This document shows positions 21,517 to 29,228 of a stretch of DNA of 35,911 nucleotides, in pieces (within the stretch, counting starts at the first letter, position 1; each line of letters begins with the position of its first letter). The notes under the pieces are model-generated. The model ran no database searches. It saw only the letters and a program-made list of their open reading frames with translations, and had not been told where the DNA came from. Both the position numbers and the translations under genes were made by a program. The stretch is from Elusimicrobiota bacterium (GTDB taxonomy: Bacteria > Elusimicrobiota > Elusimicrobia > Elusimicrobiales > Elusimicrobiaceae), in the NCBI GenBank assembly GCA_031262415.1, contig JAISHT010000058.1, forward strand, positions 1 through 35,911, written 5' to 3'.

Positions 21517-22890
21517 GGCGGTATAATAGGCATACAAGGCAAAAAAAATGCGGCGGAGTTAACGCAAATTGGCTTGTTCTCGCTTCAACATCGTGGGCAA
21601 GAATCTTGCGGAATAGCGGCCTATGACGCAAAGGCAAAAATATTTAATGCGCATAAAAGCAGCGGTTTAGTTTCGCACGCTTTCCCGGCCGATATTTTAG
21701 CCCAGCTTCAAGGGCAAAGCGCTATTGGCCATGTTCGCTACCCAACCTCAGGCGCAAAGTTTGGATTGCAAGACGCTCAGCCATTTGTCTTTCGCTCGCT
21801 TCTTGGCGATATTGCCATTGCTTTAAGCGGCAATATTATTAATGTTGAGCCTCTGCTAGAAAAAATGCGCAAAAGGGGCGCAATACTTCAACACTCTTCA
21901 GAAACAGAGCTTATTATCCATCTAATTGCTCAAGAACGTAGCGGCTTTGAGCCCGCTATAAAAAAAGCTTTGCGGCAAATAGAAGGCGGCTTTAGCGCAG
22001 TTATGTTGTTTGGCGATAAATTAATAGCTTTCCGTGATCCAAACGGAATTCGTCCCCTAGTGCTTGGCAAAAAAGATAATACTTATATGGTTTCCTCCGA
22101 AACCGCCGCAATAGAAGTTATGGGCGGCAAGTATCTGCGTGATATTAAACCTGCCGAGCTGATAATAATTGAAGACGGCAAACTTAAAACAAGTTTTTAT
22201 ACAAAGCCCGCAAAAACGCATAATTGTATTTTTGAGCAGGTTTATCTCTCCCGTCCCGATTCTGTTATTCGTGGGCATTCTGTAGCAGATGCTCGTATGG
22301 AAATGGGCAAAAAGTTAGCCCGTCAAATGCAAGGCATAAAGGCTGATTTAGTTATGCCTGTGCCCGATTCTGGCATTTTTGCCGCCTTAGGTTTTGCAAA
22401 AGAATCAGGCTTACCTTTTGAAATGGGACTGGTTAGAAATCACTATATGGGCCGCTCTTTCTTAAAAAGCGTGCAAAATATGCGCGAGCAAGTTGTAAGG
22501 CTGAAACTTCTGCCAATTTTTGATATTGTGCGCGGCAAAGATATTATTTTAGTGGACGATTCCTTAGTGCGTGGCACAACGGCTAAACAGCTTATTAAAA
22601 TTTTAAAGGAACACGGCGCGCGTAAAGTGCATTTTGCCGTTACCAGCCCGCCAATTGTCGCCCCGTGCTTTTACGGTATAAATACGCCAAGCCAAAAAGA
22701 ACTTATTGCTTGCACTCACACCCATGAGCAAATTAAAGAAGAGCTTGGCGTTGAAACTATGACTTTTATTACGCAGGAAAATGCCGCAGTAGCTTGCGGC
22801 GCAAAAGAAGGGCCCGCTGGATATTGCAACTCTTGCTTTACGGGTAAATATATAAGTAAAATTTCAAAAGAAACTATGGATAAAAGATGA
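21514..22890 (+). CDS. purF: Amidophosphoribosyltransferase, 4Fe-4S type, glutaminase site lost
   Basis: PurF normally makes phosphoribosylamine from PRPP and glutamine. In this 458-residue protein the phosphoribosyltransferase half is intact: RPDSVIRGHSVADARMEMG, VPDSGIFAALG and the PRPP loop ILVDDSLVRGTT (345-356). Four cysteines match the B. subtilis-type Fe-S ligands: Cys238, Cys385, Cys438, Cys441. In the N-terminal glutaminase the position of nucleophile Cys1 is Gly2 (MGGIIGI for MCGIIGI), oxyanion Asn101 is Ser105 (ALSGNIIN for AHNGNLVN) and Asp127 is Glu130; Arg75 in HVRYPTSG is kept. It therefore should not hydrolyse glutamine by the known mechanism and probably uses free ammonia or a partner. 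GTG start; overlaps purD by four bases. Confidence 0.93.
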   Translation: MGGIIGIQGKKNAAELTQIGLFSLQHRGQESCGIAAYDAKAKIFNAHKSSGLVSHAFPADILAQLQGQSAIGHVRYPTSGAKFGLQDAQPFVFRSLLGDIAIALSGNIINVEPLLEKMRKRGAILQHSSETELIIHLIAQERSGFEPAIKKALRQIEGGFSAVMLFGDKLIAFRDPNGIRPLVLGKKDNTYMVSSETAAIEVMGGKYLRDIKPAELIIIEDGKLKTSFYTKPAKTHNCIFEQVYLSRPDSVIRGHSVADARMEMGKKLARQMQGIKADLVMPVPDSGIFAALGFAKESGLPFEMGLVRNHYMGRSFLKSVQNMREQVVRLKLLPIFDIVRGKDIILVDDSLVRGTTAKQLIKILKEHGARKVHFAVTSPPIVAPCFYGINTPSQKELIACTHTHEQIKEELGVETMTFITQENAAVACGAKEGPAGYCNSCFTGKYISKISKETMDKR

Positions 22891-24146
22891 AGATACTTGT
22901 TATAGGCACAGCAGGCAGAGAGCACGCTTTAGCGTGGAAATTAGCACAAAGCCCAAAGGCTACGCTAGTTTACACTTCTGTTATGGCGGCGGCCTCACTA
23001 GAGCAGGGCGGAAAAATAAAATTTAACCCTGCCGATATTAGCACAAACGATAAAGTTATTGCTTTTTGCCAAGCAGAGGCAATTGACCTTGTTGTAATAG
23101 GGCCCGAGGCTCCTCTTGCAGCGGGGCTAGCGGACGCTTTACGCCAAGTTGGCATAAAAGTTTTTGGCGCAGTTAAAGCGGGAGCAATGCTTGAGTCTTC
23201 AAAAGAATATTCCAAAAAATTTATGGATAAATATTTTATCCCAACAGCGGCCTATAAAAGTTTTACCGACGCAGACGAGGCTTTAAAATATATTGAAACT
23301 TTAACCCCGCCAATTGTAATTAAGGCCGATGGACTGGCCGCAGGCAAAGGCGTTAATATTTGCCTTAGCAAAGAAAATGCCGCAAAAACTATAAACGATT
23401 TTATGGTGGAAGGAGTGTTTGGCGGCAGCGGCAGTAAAGTTGTTGTGGAAGAATTCCTTGAAGGCCGTGAGGCCAGCATAATAGCTTTTATTGACGGCGA
23501 TACTTACAAAACTATGCCTGTTAGCCGCGACCATAAAAGACTGCTGGACGGCGACCTTGGCCCGAACACCGGCGGCATGGGCGTATACTCGCCCGTTTTG
23601 GATATAACAGAAGAAGATATTGATTTTATAAGAGAGCATGTTTTTGATAAAGCCATAAAAGGCCTTAAAGCCGAGGGCGTGGATTATTGCGGCATTTTAT
23701 ACGCCGGCATAATGAAAGGCCCCAAAGGCATTAATGTGCTTGAGTTTAATGCAAGATCCGGCGACCCTGAAACTCAGGCTATTTTACCGCTCTTAGAGCA
23801 GGATTTGCTTGAGCTTATTTTGGCTTGCGTAAATAAAAATCTAAAAGATTTTGCCCTGTCAGCTATTAATAAAACTTCTGTTTGCATTACTTTGGCGGGG
23901 CGAGATTACCCCGTTAGCGGCAGTAAGGGGCTAGAAATTACTGGTCTAGACAAAGTGCAAGACGTTTTAGTCTTCCACGCTGGAACCAAGTTAGAAAATG
24001 GTAAAACATATACAAACGGCGGCCGTGTTTTAAGCGTGGTTGCCTTGGGCGAAAACTTGGCCGATGCTCGCCAAAAAGCCTACGCAGAAATTGCAAAAAT
24101 TAATTTTGACGGTATGCAATATCGCCGTGATATAGGAGAAGAATAA
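22887..24146 (+). CDS. purD: Phosphoribosylamine-glycine ligase (GARS)
   Basis: The ATP-grasp ligase joining phosphoribosylamine (PRA) and glycine. The 419-residue length is normal. The ATP-grasp core is intact: PIVIKADGLAAGKGV, VEEFLEGREASI, SRDHKRLLDGDLGPNTGGMG and LEFNARSGDPETQ (the usual Phe before GDPE is Ser). The N-terminal PRA-site domain is divergent: GTAGREHA replaces the usual G(N/S)GGREHA, and VYTSVMAAASLE stands where VYVAPGNAGTAL is almost universal; GAVKAGAMLESSK replaces GPT-type sequence. It overlaps purF (ATGA), so the two enzymes that make and use unstable PRA are coupled. Still very probably PurD. Confidence 0.92.
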   Translation: MKILVIGTAGREHALAWKLAQSPKATLVYTSVMAAASLEQGGKIKFNPADISTNDKVIAFCQAEAIDLVVIGPEAPLAAGLADALRQVGIKVFGAVKAGAMLESSKEYSKKFMDKYFIPTAAYKSFTDADEALKYIETLTPPIVIKADGLAAGKGVNICLSKENAAKTINDFMVEGVFGGSGSKVVVEEFLEGREASIIAFIDGDTYKTMPVSRDHKRLLDGDLGPNTGGMGVYSPVLDITEEDIDFIREHVFDKAIKGLKAEGVDYCGILYAGIMKGPKGINVLEFNARSGDPETQAILPLLEQDLLELILACVNKNLKDFALSAINKTSVCITLAGRDYPVSGSKGLEITGLDKVQDVLVFHAGTKLENGKTYTNGGRVLSVVALGENLADARQKAYAEIAKINFDGMQYRRDIGEE

Positions 24147-24148
24147 AT

Positions 24149-24619
24149 ATGAAAAAAGCGCAAGTTTTAATTTTAATGGGCAGCGATAGCGATATGCCTA
24201 TTATGCAAAAAGCTCAGGAAGTTTTAAATGATTTTGGCGTAAACAGCGCAGTTAAAATTTGCTCGGCTCATCGCTCTCCAAATTTTTTGCATAAATTAAT
24301 GGAAGAATATAAAGACGCAGATGTTTTTATTGCCGGCGCAGGTATGGCGGCGCATTTGGCGGGCGTTGTACGTAGTTTAACAGTAAAGCCTGTTATAGGC
24401 GTGCCTTTAAACAGCGGCGCATTAAAAGGCGTTGACGCATTGCTAAGCACCGTTCAAATGCCTAGCGGTATGCCGGTAGCCACAGTTGCAATAGACGGCG
24501 CAAAAAACGCAGGCTTTTTAGCCTTGCAAATTTTAGCATTAAACGACGCAGCCCTTACGCAAAAACTTGCAGATTACAGGGTCAAGATGGAAAATGATGT
24601 TATAGGTAAAAACAAATAG
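24149..24619 (+). CDS. purE: N5-carboxyaminoimidazole ribonucleotide mutase
   Basis: PurE rearranges N5-CAIR to CAIR (class I) or carboxylates AIR directly (class II). The 156-residue protein has the phosphate-site motif GSDSD at 11-15 and the catalytic His41 in SAHRSP. The loop GAGMAAHLAG replaces the common GAGGAAHLPG, and GVPLNSGALKGVDALLSTVQMP is standard for class I. Class I requires PurK, which is not in this window. The gene begins two bases after purD. Confidence 0.93.
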   Translation: MKKAQVLILMGSDSDMPIMQKAQEVLNDFGVNSAVKICSAHRSPNFLHKLMEEYKDADVFIAGAGMAAHLAGVVRSLTVKPVIGVPLNSGALKGVDALLSTVQMPSGMPVATVAIDGAKNAGFLALQILALNDAALTQKLADYRVKMENDVIGKNK

Positions 24620-24631
24620 GAGCTATTTAAA

Positions 24632-25591
24632 ATGTCCACTTACAAAAAAGCAGGCGTAGATATAATTTTAGGCGATAAATTTGCAGATTTTATTGCAACA
24701 AAAGCAAAAGGTATAGGCGGATTTGCCGGCCTTTACCCATTGCCAATTAATAAAGAATACAGCCTTGTCGGCTCAACAGACGGCGTTGGCACAAAACTTA
24801 AACTTGCCTTTATTTTAAATAAGCACGATACTATTGGCATAGATTTGGTGGCTATGTGCGTTAATGATTTGGTTGTTTGCGGAGCAACGCCGCTTTTCTT
24901 TTTAGATTACTATGCAACTGGTAAATTAGATTTAGCGACATCTAAAAAAATTATCAGCGGTATTTTGGACGGTTGCAAACAAGCAAATTGCGCCTTAATC
25001 GGCGGGGAAACGGCCGAAATGCCCGGTTTTTATCAAAAAGGCGAATATGATTTGGCGGGCTTTTCCGTAGGCATAGTAAAAAATAGCGAGCTTATTGACG
25101 GACGCAAAATTAAAGCGGGCGATGTTTTGCTTGCGCTGCCTTCAAGCGGATTTCATAGTAATGGGTTTTCTTTGGTGCGTAATGTTTTTGCAAAAGAATT
25201 AAAAAAATACGCTAAACAACTAATCACGCCTACTAGAATTTATGTTAAAGATATTTTAAAACTTAAAGCCGGCCTTGCTAAAACTAAAAAAGAAATTTTA
25301 GGTATGGCTCATATCACGGGTTCGGGTTTGCCGGGCAATGTCCCACGCTTTTTACCCAAAAATGTTGCCGCTGTTTTAGATACTAAAACTTGGCAAGCGC
25401 CCTCTATAATTAAAACTTTACAGAAAAAGGGTAAAGTATCTGATAAAGATATGTATGATACTTTCAATATGGGCCTTGGTATGGTTATTTGCGTTAAAAA
25501 AGACGCTGTTGCTAGCGCAAAGAAAATTTTGCCTGAATTAATAGAAGTTGGTTATATAACAAAAGGTAAACAGGAAGTTATTTTAAAATAA
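24632..25591 (+). CDS. purM: Phosphoribosylformylglycinamidine cyclo-ligase
   Basis: AIR synthetase, closing the imidazole ring from FGAM with ATP. The 319-residue protein shows YKKAGVDI at the N-terminus, GSTDGVGTK (47-55), MCVNDLVVCGATPLFFLDYYATG, GGETAEMPGFY and the C-terminal HITGSGLPGNVPRFLP and DMYDTFNMGLGM motifs, all typical. It is slightly shorter than the usual 340-350 residues. AGGAG precedes the ATG; purE ends 12 bases upstream. Confidence 0.95.
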   Translation: MSTYKKAGVDIILGDKFADFIATKAKGIGGFAGLYPLPINKEYSLVGSTDGVGTKLKLAFILNKHDTIGIDLVAMCVNDLVVCGATPLFFLDYYATGKLDLATSKKIISGILDGCKQANCALIGGETAEMPGFYQKGEYDLAGFSVGIVKNSELIDGRKIKAGDVLLALPSSGFHSNGFSLVRNVFAKELKKYAKQLITPTRIYVKDILKLKAGLAKTKKEILGMAHITGSGLPGNVPRFLPKNVAAVLDTKTWQAPSIIKTLQKKGKVSDKDMYDTFNMGLGMVICVKKDAVASAKKILPELIEVGYITKGKQEVILK

Positions 25592-25612
25592 ACATTTTAA
25601 AATAAAGATAAA

Positions 25613-26158
25613 ATGAAAAAAATAATAGTTTTCGCCTCAGGCAGCGGGAGCAACTTTCAAGCGCTAGCGGAGGCTTGCCAAAATAGTAAAAAAGAGAGCA
25701 TTGTTTTACTTGTAGCCTCAAAAAAAGGAATAGGGGCTATAGAAAAAGCAAAAAACTTTAATATACCTGTTTTCATTGAGGCTAGCGGCGATTTAACCGA
25801 AGAGCTTAAAAAATTTAAGCCAGATTTAATTTGCCTAGCCGGCTATTTAAAAAAGATACCGCCAAGCATTTTAGCTCTTTGTCCTATTATGAATATACAC
25901 CCCGCCCTGCTGCCAAAATACGGCGGCAAAGGTATGCACGGGATATATGTGCACGAGGCGGTTTTAAAAAGTGGAGATAAAATAAGCGGCGCAACGGTTC
26001 ATTTTATAGATGAAGAATATGATAAAGGCAAAATAATTTTGCAAAAAAGCGCGCCTGTTTTGGCGGGCGATACGCCGCAAACTTTGGCTAAACGGGTATT
26101 AGAGGTGGAGCATCAAATTTACCCAGCCGCCGTTAAAGAATTTTTTGAAAATAATTAA
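25613..26158 (+). CDS. purN: Phosphoribosylglycinamide formyltransferase
   Basis: The 10-formyl-THF-dependent GAR transformylase, 181 residues. The catalytic residues are present: Asn94 and His96 in MNIHPALLPKYGGKGMHG and Asp133 in FIDEEYDKG. The phosphate loop ASGSGSNFQAL is at 8-18. It needs 10-formyl-THF, which makes the changed FolD at the head of this operon notable. It starts 21 bases after purM without an obvious Shine-Dalgarno site, so translation may depend on coupling. Confidence 0.95.
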   Translation: MKKIIVFASGSGSNFQALAEACQNSKKESIVLLVASKKGIGAIEKAKNFNIPVFIEASGDLTEELKKFKPDLICLAGYLKKIPPSILALCPIMNIHPALLPKYGGKGMHGIYVHEAVLKSGDKISGATVHFIDEEYDKGKIILQKSAPVLAGDTPQTLAKRVLEVEHQIYPAAVKEFFENN

Positions 26159-26189
26159 ATTTTGAAAAATAATTAAAAGAGGTTTTTAA

Positions 26190-27731
26190 ATGCAAACAAG
26201 TATTAAAAGGGCTTTAATTTCAGTATCAGATAAAACGGGCCTAGGCGATTTCGCTAAAGGTTTGCGCGAGCTTGGCGTTGAGCTAATTTCAACTAGCGGC
26301 ACCGCTAAATTTTTAAAAGAGGCGGGCTTGCCTGTTAGGGATTTAAGCAGTCTTACTAATTTCCCCGAAATTTTAGAAGGCAGGGTAAAAACTTTGCACC
26401 CAAAAGTCCACGGCGGTATTTTGTTTAAACGGGACGATAAAGAGCATACTAAAACTGTAGAGGAGCTTGGCATAGAGCCAATTGATATGGTTGTTGTCAA
26501 TTTGTATCCATTTAGGGAAACCGCCGCCAAAGCTAAAGAAAGTTTTGCCCCAGAAGTTATTGAAAATATTGATATTGGCGGCCCTTCTATGGTGCGTAGC
26601 GCGGCAAAAAACTTTAAAGATGTCGCTATAATTTGCCGCCCGCAGGATTATGAGGCTGTTTTAAAAGAACTTAAAGAAACAAAAAATCTTTCTTATCAAA
26701 CACGGCAAAAACTTTGCGTTGAAGCATTCTCTCACACCGCTTCTTACGACGCTGCAATAGCAACCGAGTTCCAAAAGGGCCTAGGCATAAAATATCCCGA
26801 AACAAAAATTATTGCGCTTGAAAAATTGCAATCTCTTCGCTACGGCGAAAATCCGCATCAAGCCGCCGCTCTCTATACCCAAAGCCACGGTTTTGCCTTT
26901 GAACAGCTTCACGGTAAAGAACTATCTTACAACAATATTTTAGACGCTTTTGGCACTTGGGATAATGTTAATGAATTTGAAGTTCCAGCTTGCGTTATTT
27001 TTAAACATATTACGCCTTGCGGCATTGGCACGGGAGCGGATATAAAAGAAGCTTTTGAAAATGCCTGGCGTAGCGATCCTAAATCCGCCTACGGCGGCAT
27101 AATTGCCTTTAACAGGCCGCTAAATGGCGAGACGGCGGAGCTTATAAAATCGTTTTTTGTAGAAGCAATTTGCGCCCCGGATTTTGACGAGCAGGCGCTT
27201 GAAATTTTGCAAAAAAAGAAAAATCTGCGTCTATTAAAACGCAAAACCCCTATAAGCAGCCGCCCGCTCTTAAAATCAATAGGCGACGAGGTTTTGCTTC
27301 AAGACCCTAATCAAATTTTATTTAAAGAAGCTTTAATCTGCCCAACAAAAAGGCAACCGACAAAAGAAGAAGAAACCGCCCTTAAATTTGCTTGGGCTTG
27401 CGTTAAACACATAAAATCAAACGCTATTGTTTTAACTTCAAAAAACGCTACTATAGGCATTGGCGCAGGGCAAATGAGCCGTGTTGACGCTGTTAAAATG
27501 GCGGGCATTAAATATAGCGAGTATCAAGAAACTAATGCAAAACCTAGCTTGTTAGTTTTAGCGTCCGATGCGTTCTTCCCATTTAGAGACGGCGTTGATC
27601 TTGCCGCCGAATTTGGCATTAGCGCAATTATAAACCCCGGCGGCTCTATACGGGACGAGGAAGTAATAAAAGCTTGCGACGAGCATAATATCGCTATGCT
27701 CTTTACAGGTATTAGGCATTTTAGGCATTAA
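26190..27731 (+). CDS. purH: Bifunctional AICAR formyltransferase / IMP cyclohydrolase
   Basis: The last two steps to IMP. The 513-residue protein has the N-terminal cyclohydrolase domain (SVSDKTGL, the RVKTLHPKVHGGIL motif, IDIGGPSMVRSAAKN) and the C-terminal formyltransferase domain (SLRYGENPHQAA, the Lys-His pair in VIFKHITPCG, KSNAIVLT, IGIGAGQMSRVDA, DAFFPFRDG and NPGGSIRDEEVI). All key blocks are present. The leader AGAGG precedes the ATG within a 17-base sequence that is repeated before pyrR. purN ends 31 bases upstream; pyrR follows after 11 bases, joining the purine and pyrimidine parts. Confidence 0.96.
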   Translation: MQTSIKRALISVSDKTGLGDFAKGLRELGVELISTSGTAKFLKEAGLPVRDLSSLTNFPEILEGRVKTLHPKVHGGILFKRDDKEHTKTVEELGIEPIDMVVVNLYPFRETAAKAKESFAPEVIENIDIGGPSMVRSAAKNFKDVAIICRPQDYEAVLKELKETKNLSYQTRQKLCVEAFSHTASYDAAIATEFQKGLGIKYPETKIIALEKLQSLRYGENPHQAAALYTQSHGFAFEQLHGKELSYNNILDAFGTWDNVNEFEVPACVIFKHITPCGIGTGADIKEAFENAWRSDPKSAYGGIIAFNRPLNGETAELIKSFFVEAICAPDFDEQALEILQKKKNLRLLKRKTPISSRPLLKSIGDEVLLQDPNQILFKEALICPTKRQPTKEEETALKFAWACVKHIKSNAIVLTSKNATIGIGAGQMSRVDAVKMAGIKYSEYQETNAKPSLLVLASDAFFPFRDGVDLAAEFGISAIINPGGSIRDEEVIKACDEHNIAMLFTGIRHFRH

Positions 27732-27742
27732 AAGAGGTTTTT

Positions 27743-28282
27743 ATGGAAAAAGTAATACAAACTGCCGACGCTATTGAAAAAACTCTTCAACGTATGGCGT
27801 ATGAAATTATGGAAAAGCACGAAAGCGTTGATAATATCGTTTTTGTGGGTATACGCACAAGGGGCGTTTATCTGGCAAAAAGGTTAAAAGAAAAATTTGA
27901 TAAAGCCGCCTCAAAAAATGCTCCTATTGGCGAGCTTGATATTACGCTTTACCGAGATGATTTAAGCCAAATAGCCGATGCGCCCGTAATCAAAGCTACC
28001 ACTATAAATTTTGATATTAACGGCAAAAATATAATACTTACAGACGATGTTTTGTATACGGGCAGGACAATACGCGCCGCATTAACGGAACTTGCCGATT
28101 TTGGCCGCCCAGCAAGTATAGAACTAGCAGTCTTAATAGACCGTGGACATAGAGAGCTTCCAATAAGCGCAAATTATATTGGCAAGTCAGTGCCGACATC
28201 TCGCAAAGAATTTATCCAAGTAAAACTAAAAGAAGAAGACAAAGAAGATATTGTGATACTAGGAGAGAGAAATGACCGATAA
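27743..28282 (+). CDS. pyrR: PyrR bifunctional regulator / uracil phosphoribosyltransferase
   Basis: PyrR binds UMP/PRPP and, in Gram-positive and some other bacteria, an RNA hairpin in pyr leaders to cause attenuation; it also has uracil phosphoribosyltransferase activity. The 179-residue protein carries the PRPP loop IILTDDVLYTGRTI (97-110), VGIRTRGVYLAKRL and LDITLYRDD, all PyrR-specific. It is the first pyr gene. I could not recognise a PyrR-binding hairpin before it: only 11 bases separate it from purH. A target elsewhere, for example at carAB, is possible. It overlaps pyrB by 11 bases. Confidence 0.94.
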   Translation: MEKVIQTADAIEKTLQRMAYEIMEKHESVDNIVFVGIRTRGVYLAKRLKEKFDKAASKNAPIGELDITLYRDDLSQIADAPVIKATTINFDINGKNIILTDDVLYTGRTIRAALTELADFGRPASIELAVLIDRGHRELPISANYIGKSVPTSRKEFIQVKLKEEDKEDIVILGERNDR

Positions 28283-29228
28283 ATTTATCTGGACCAAAAA
28301 AGACCTCTTAGGCATTGAATATTTATCCGCAGCGGAAATTGAGCATATTTTAGATACCGCCGCCTCGTTTAAAGAAGTTTCCACCCGCGATATTAAAAAA
28401 GTGCCCGCCCTAAGAGGCAAGACGGCGGCCAACCTTTTTTACGAGCCTTCCACCCGCACTAGAGTAAGTTTTGAAGTGGCCGAAAAGCGGCTTTCTTGCG
28501 ATGTTATTAATATGGATATGAAAGCAAGCAGCGTTTTAAAAGGCGAAACTTTGGCCGATACGGGTCGTAATCTTGAAGCCTTAAAAATTGATGTTTTTAT
28601 AATCCGCCACACTTACGCAGGCGCGGCAAATGTTTTAAGTAAATTTGTAAAAGGCAGCGTTATTAATGCCGGCGACGGCAAACACGAGCACCCAACCCAA
28701 GCCCTTTTGGATATGTATACTTTGCGGGAGAAATTTGGCAAAATCAAAGGCCTTAATGTGGCCATTATTGGCGATATTTCTCATTCCCGTGTGGCTCGCT
28801 CAAATATTTGGGGGCTTAGAAAACTTGGGGCAAATGTGGTGTTATGCGCGCCCGAAATTATCTTGCCAAAATACGCCCGTGAGTTTGGCGTAAAAGTTAC
28901 CAGCAATATAGACGAGGCTTTAAAAGACGCCCACGCCATTAATGTATTGCGTATGCAATTTGAAAGGGACGATATAAAATCTTTCCCAACGCCAAGCGAA
29001 TATTTTAAAAATTATGGCATTACAAAAGAAAGGCTTAAAAAATGCCGCCCGGATATTGTAGTTATGCACCCGGGCCCAATGAATAGGGGGCTTGAAATAA
29101 GCTCCGATGTCGCCGACGGTAAAAATTCCGTTATTTTAGAGCAAGTTACAAATGGCATTGCCGTTCGTATGGCAGTGCTTTTCTTAACAATCACCGCCAA
29201 AAGGGGGGAAAATGAAATACTTAATTAA
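28272..29228 (+). CDS. pyrB: Aspartate carbamoyltransferase catalytic chain
   Basis: Catalyses carbamoyl phosphate + Asp to carbamoyl aspartate, second step of UMP synthesis. In 318 residues the carbamoyl-phosphate loop STRTR is at 60-64, Lys90 lies in SSVLKGET, the motif IIRHTYAG follows, then GDGKHEHPTQALLDMYT (about 134-150) and the C-terminal HPGPMNRG. No regulatory chain (PyrI) gene is present, so it is expected to be the unregulated PyrR-associated type. The start lies 11 bases inside pyrR and the end 17 bases inside pyrC. Confidence 0.96.
   Translation: MTDKFIWTKKDLLGIEYLSAAEIEHILDTAASFKEVSTRDIKKVPALRGKTAANLFYEPSTRTRVSFEVAEKRLSCDVINMDMKASSVLKGETLADTGRNLEALKIDVFIIRHTYAGAANVLSKFVKGSVINAGDGKHEHPTQALLDMYTLREKFGKIKGLNVAIIGDISHSRVARSNIWGLRKLGANVVLCAPEIILPKYAREFGVKVTSNIDEALKDAHAINVLRMQFERDDIKSFPTPSEYFKNYGITKERLKKCRPDIVVMHPGPMNRGLEISSDVADGKNSVILEQVTNGIAVRMAVLFLTITAKRGENEILN

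Noticed and set aside
21512-21525. ATG at 21512 as start of purF
   Set aside because: That frame hits a TAA at its fifth codon. A two-base insertion restoring MCGI was considered, but the GTG start with one substitution is simpler and the glutaminase site has other losses.
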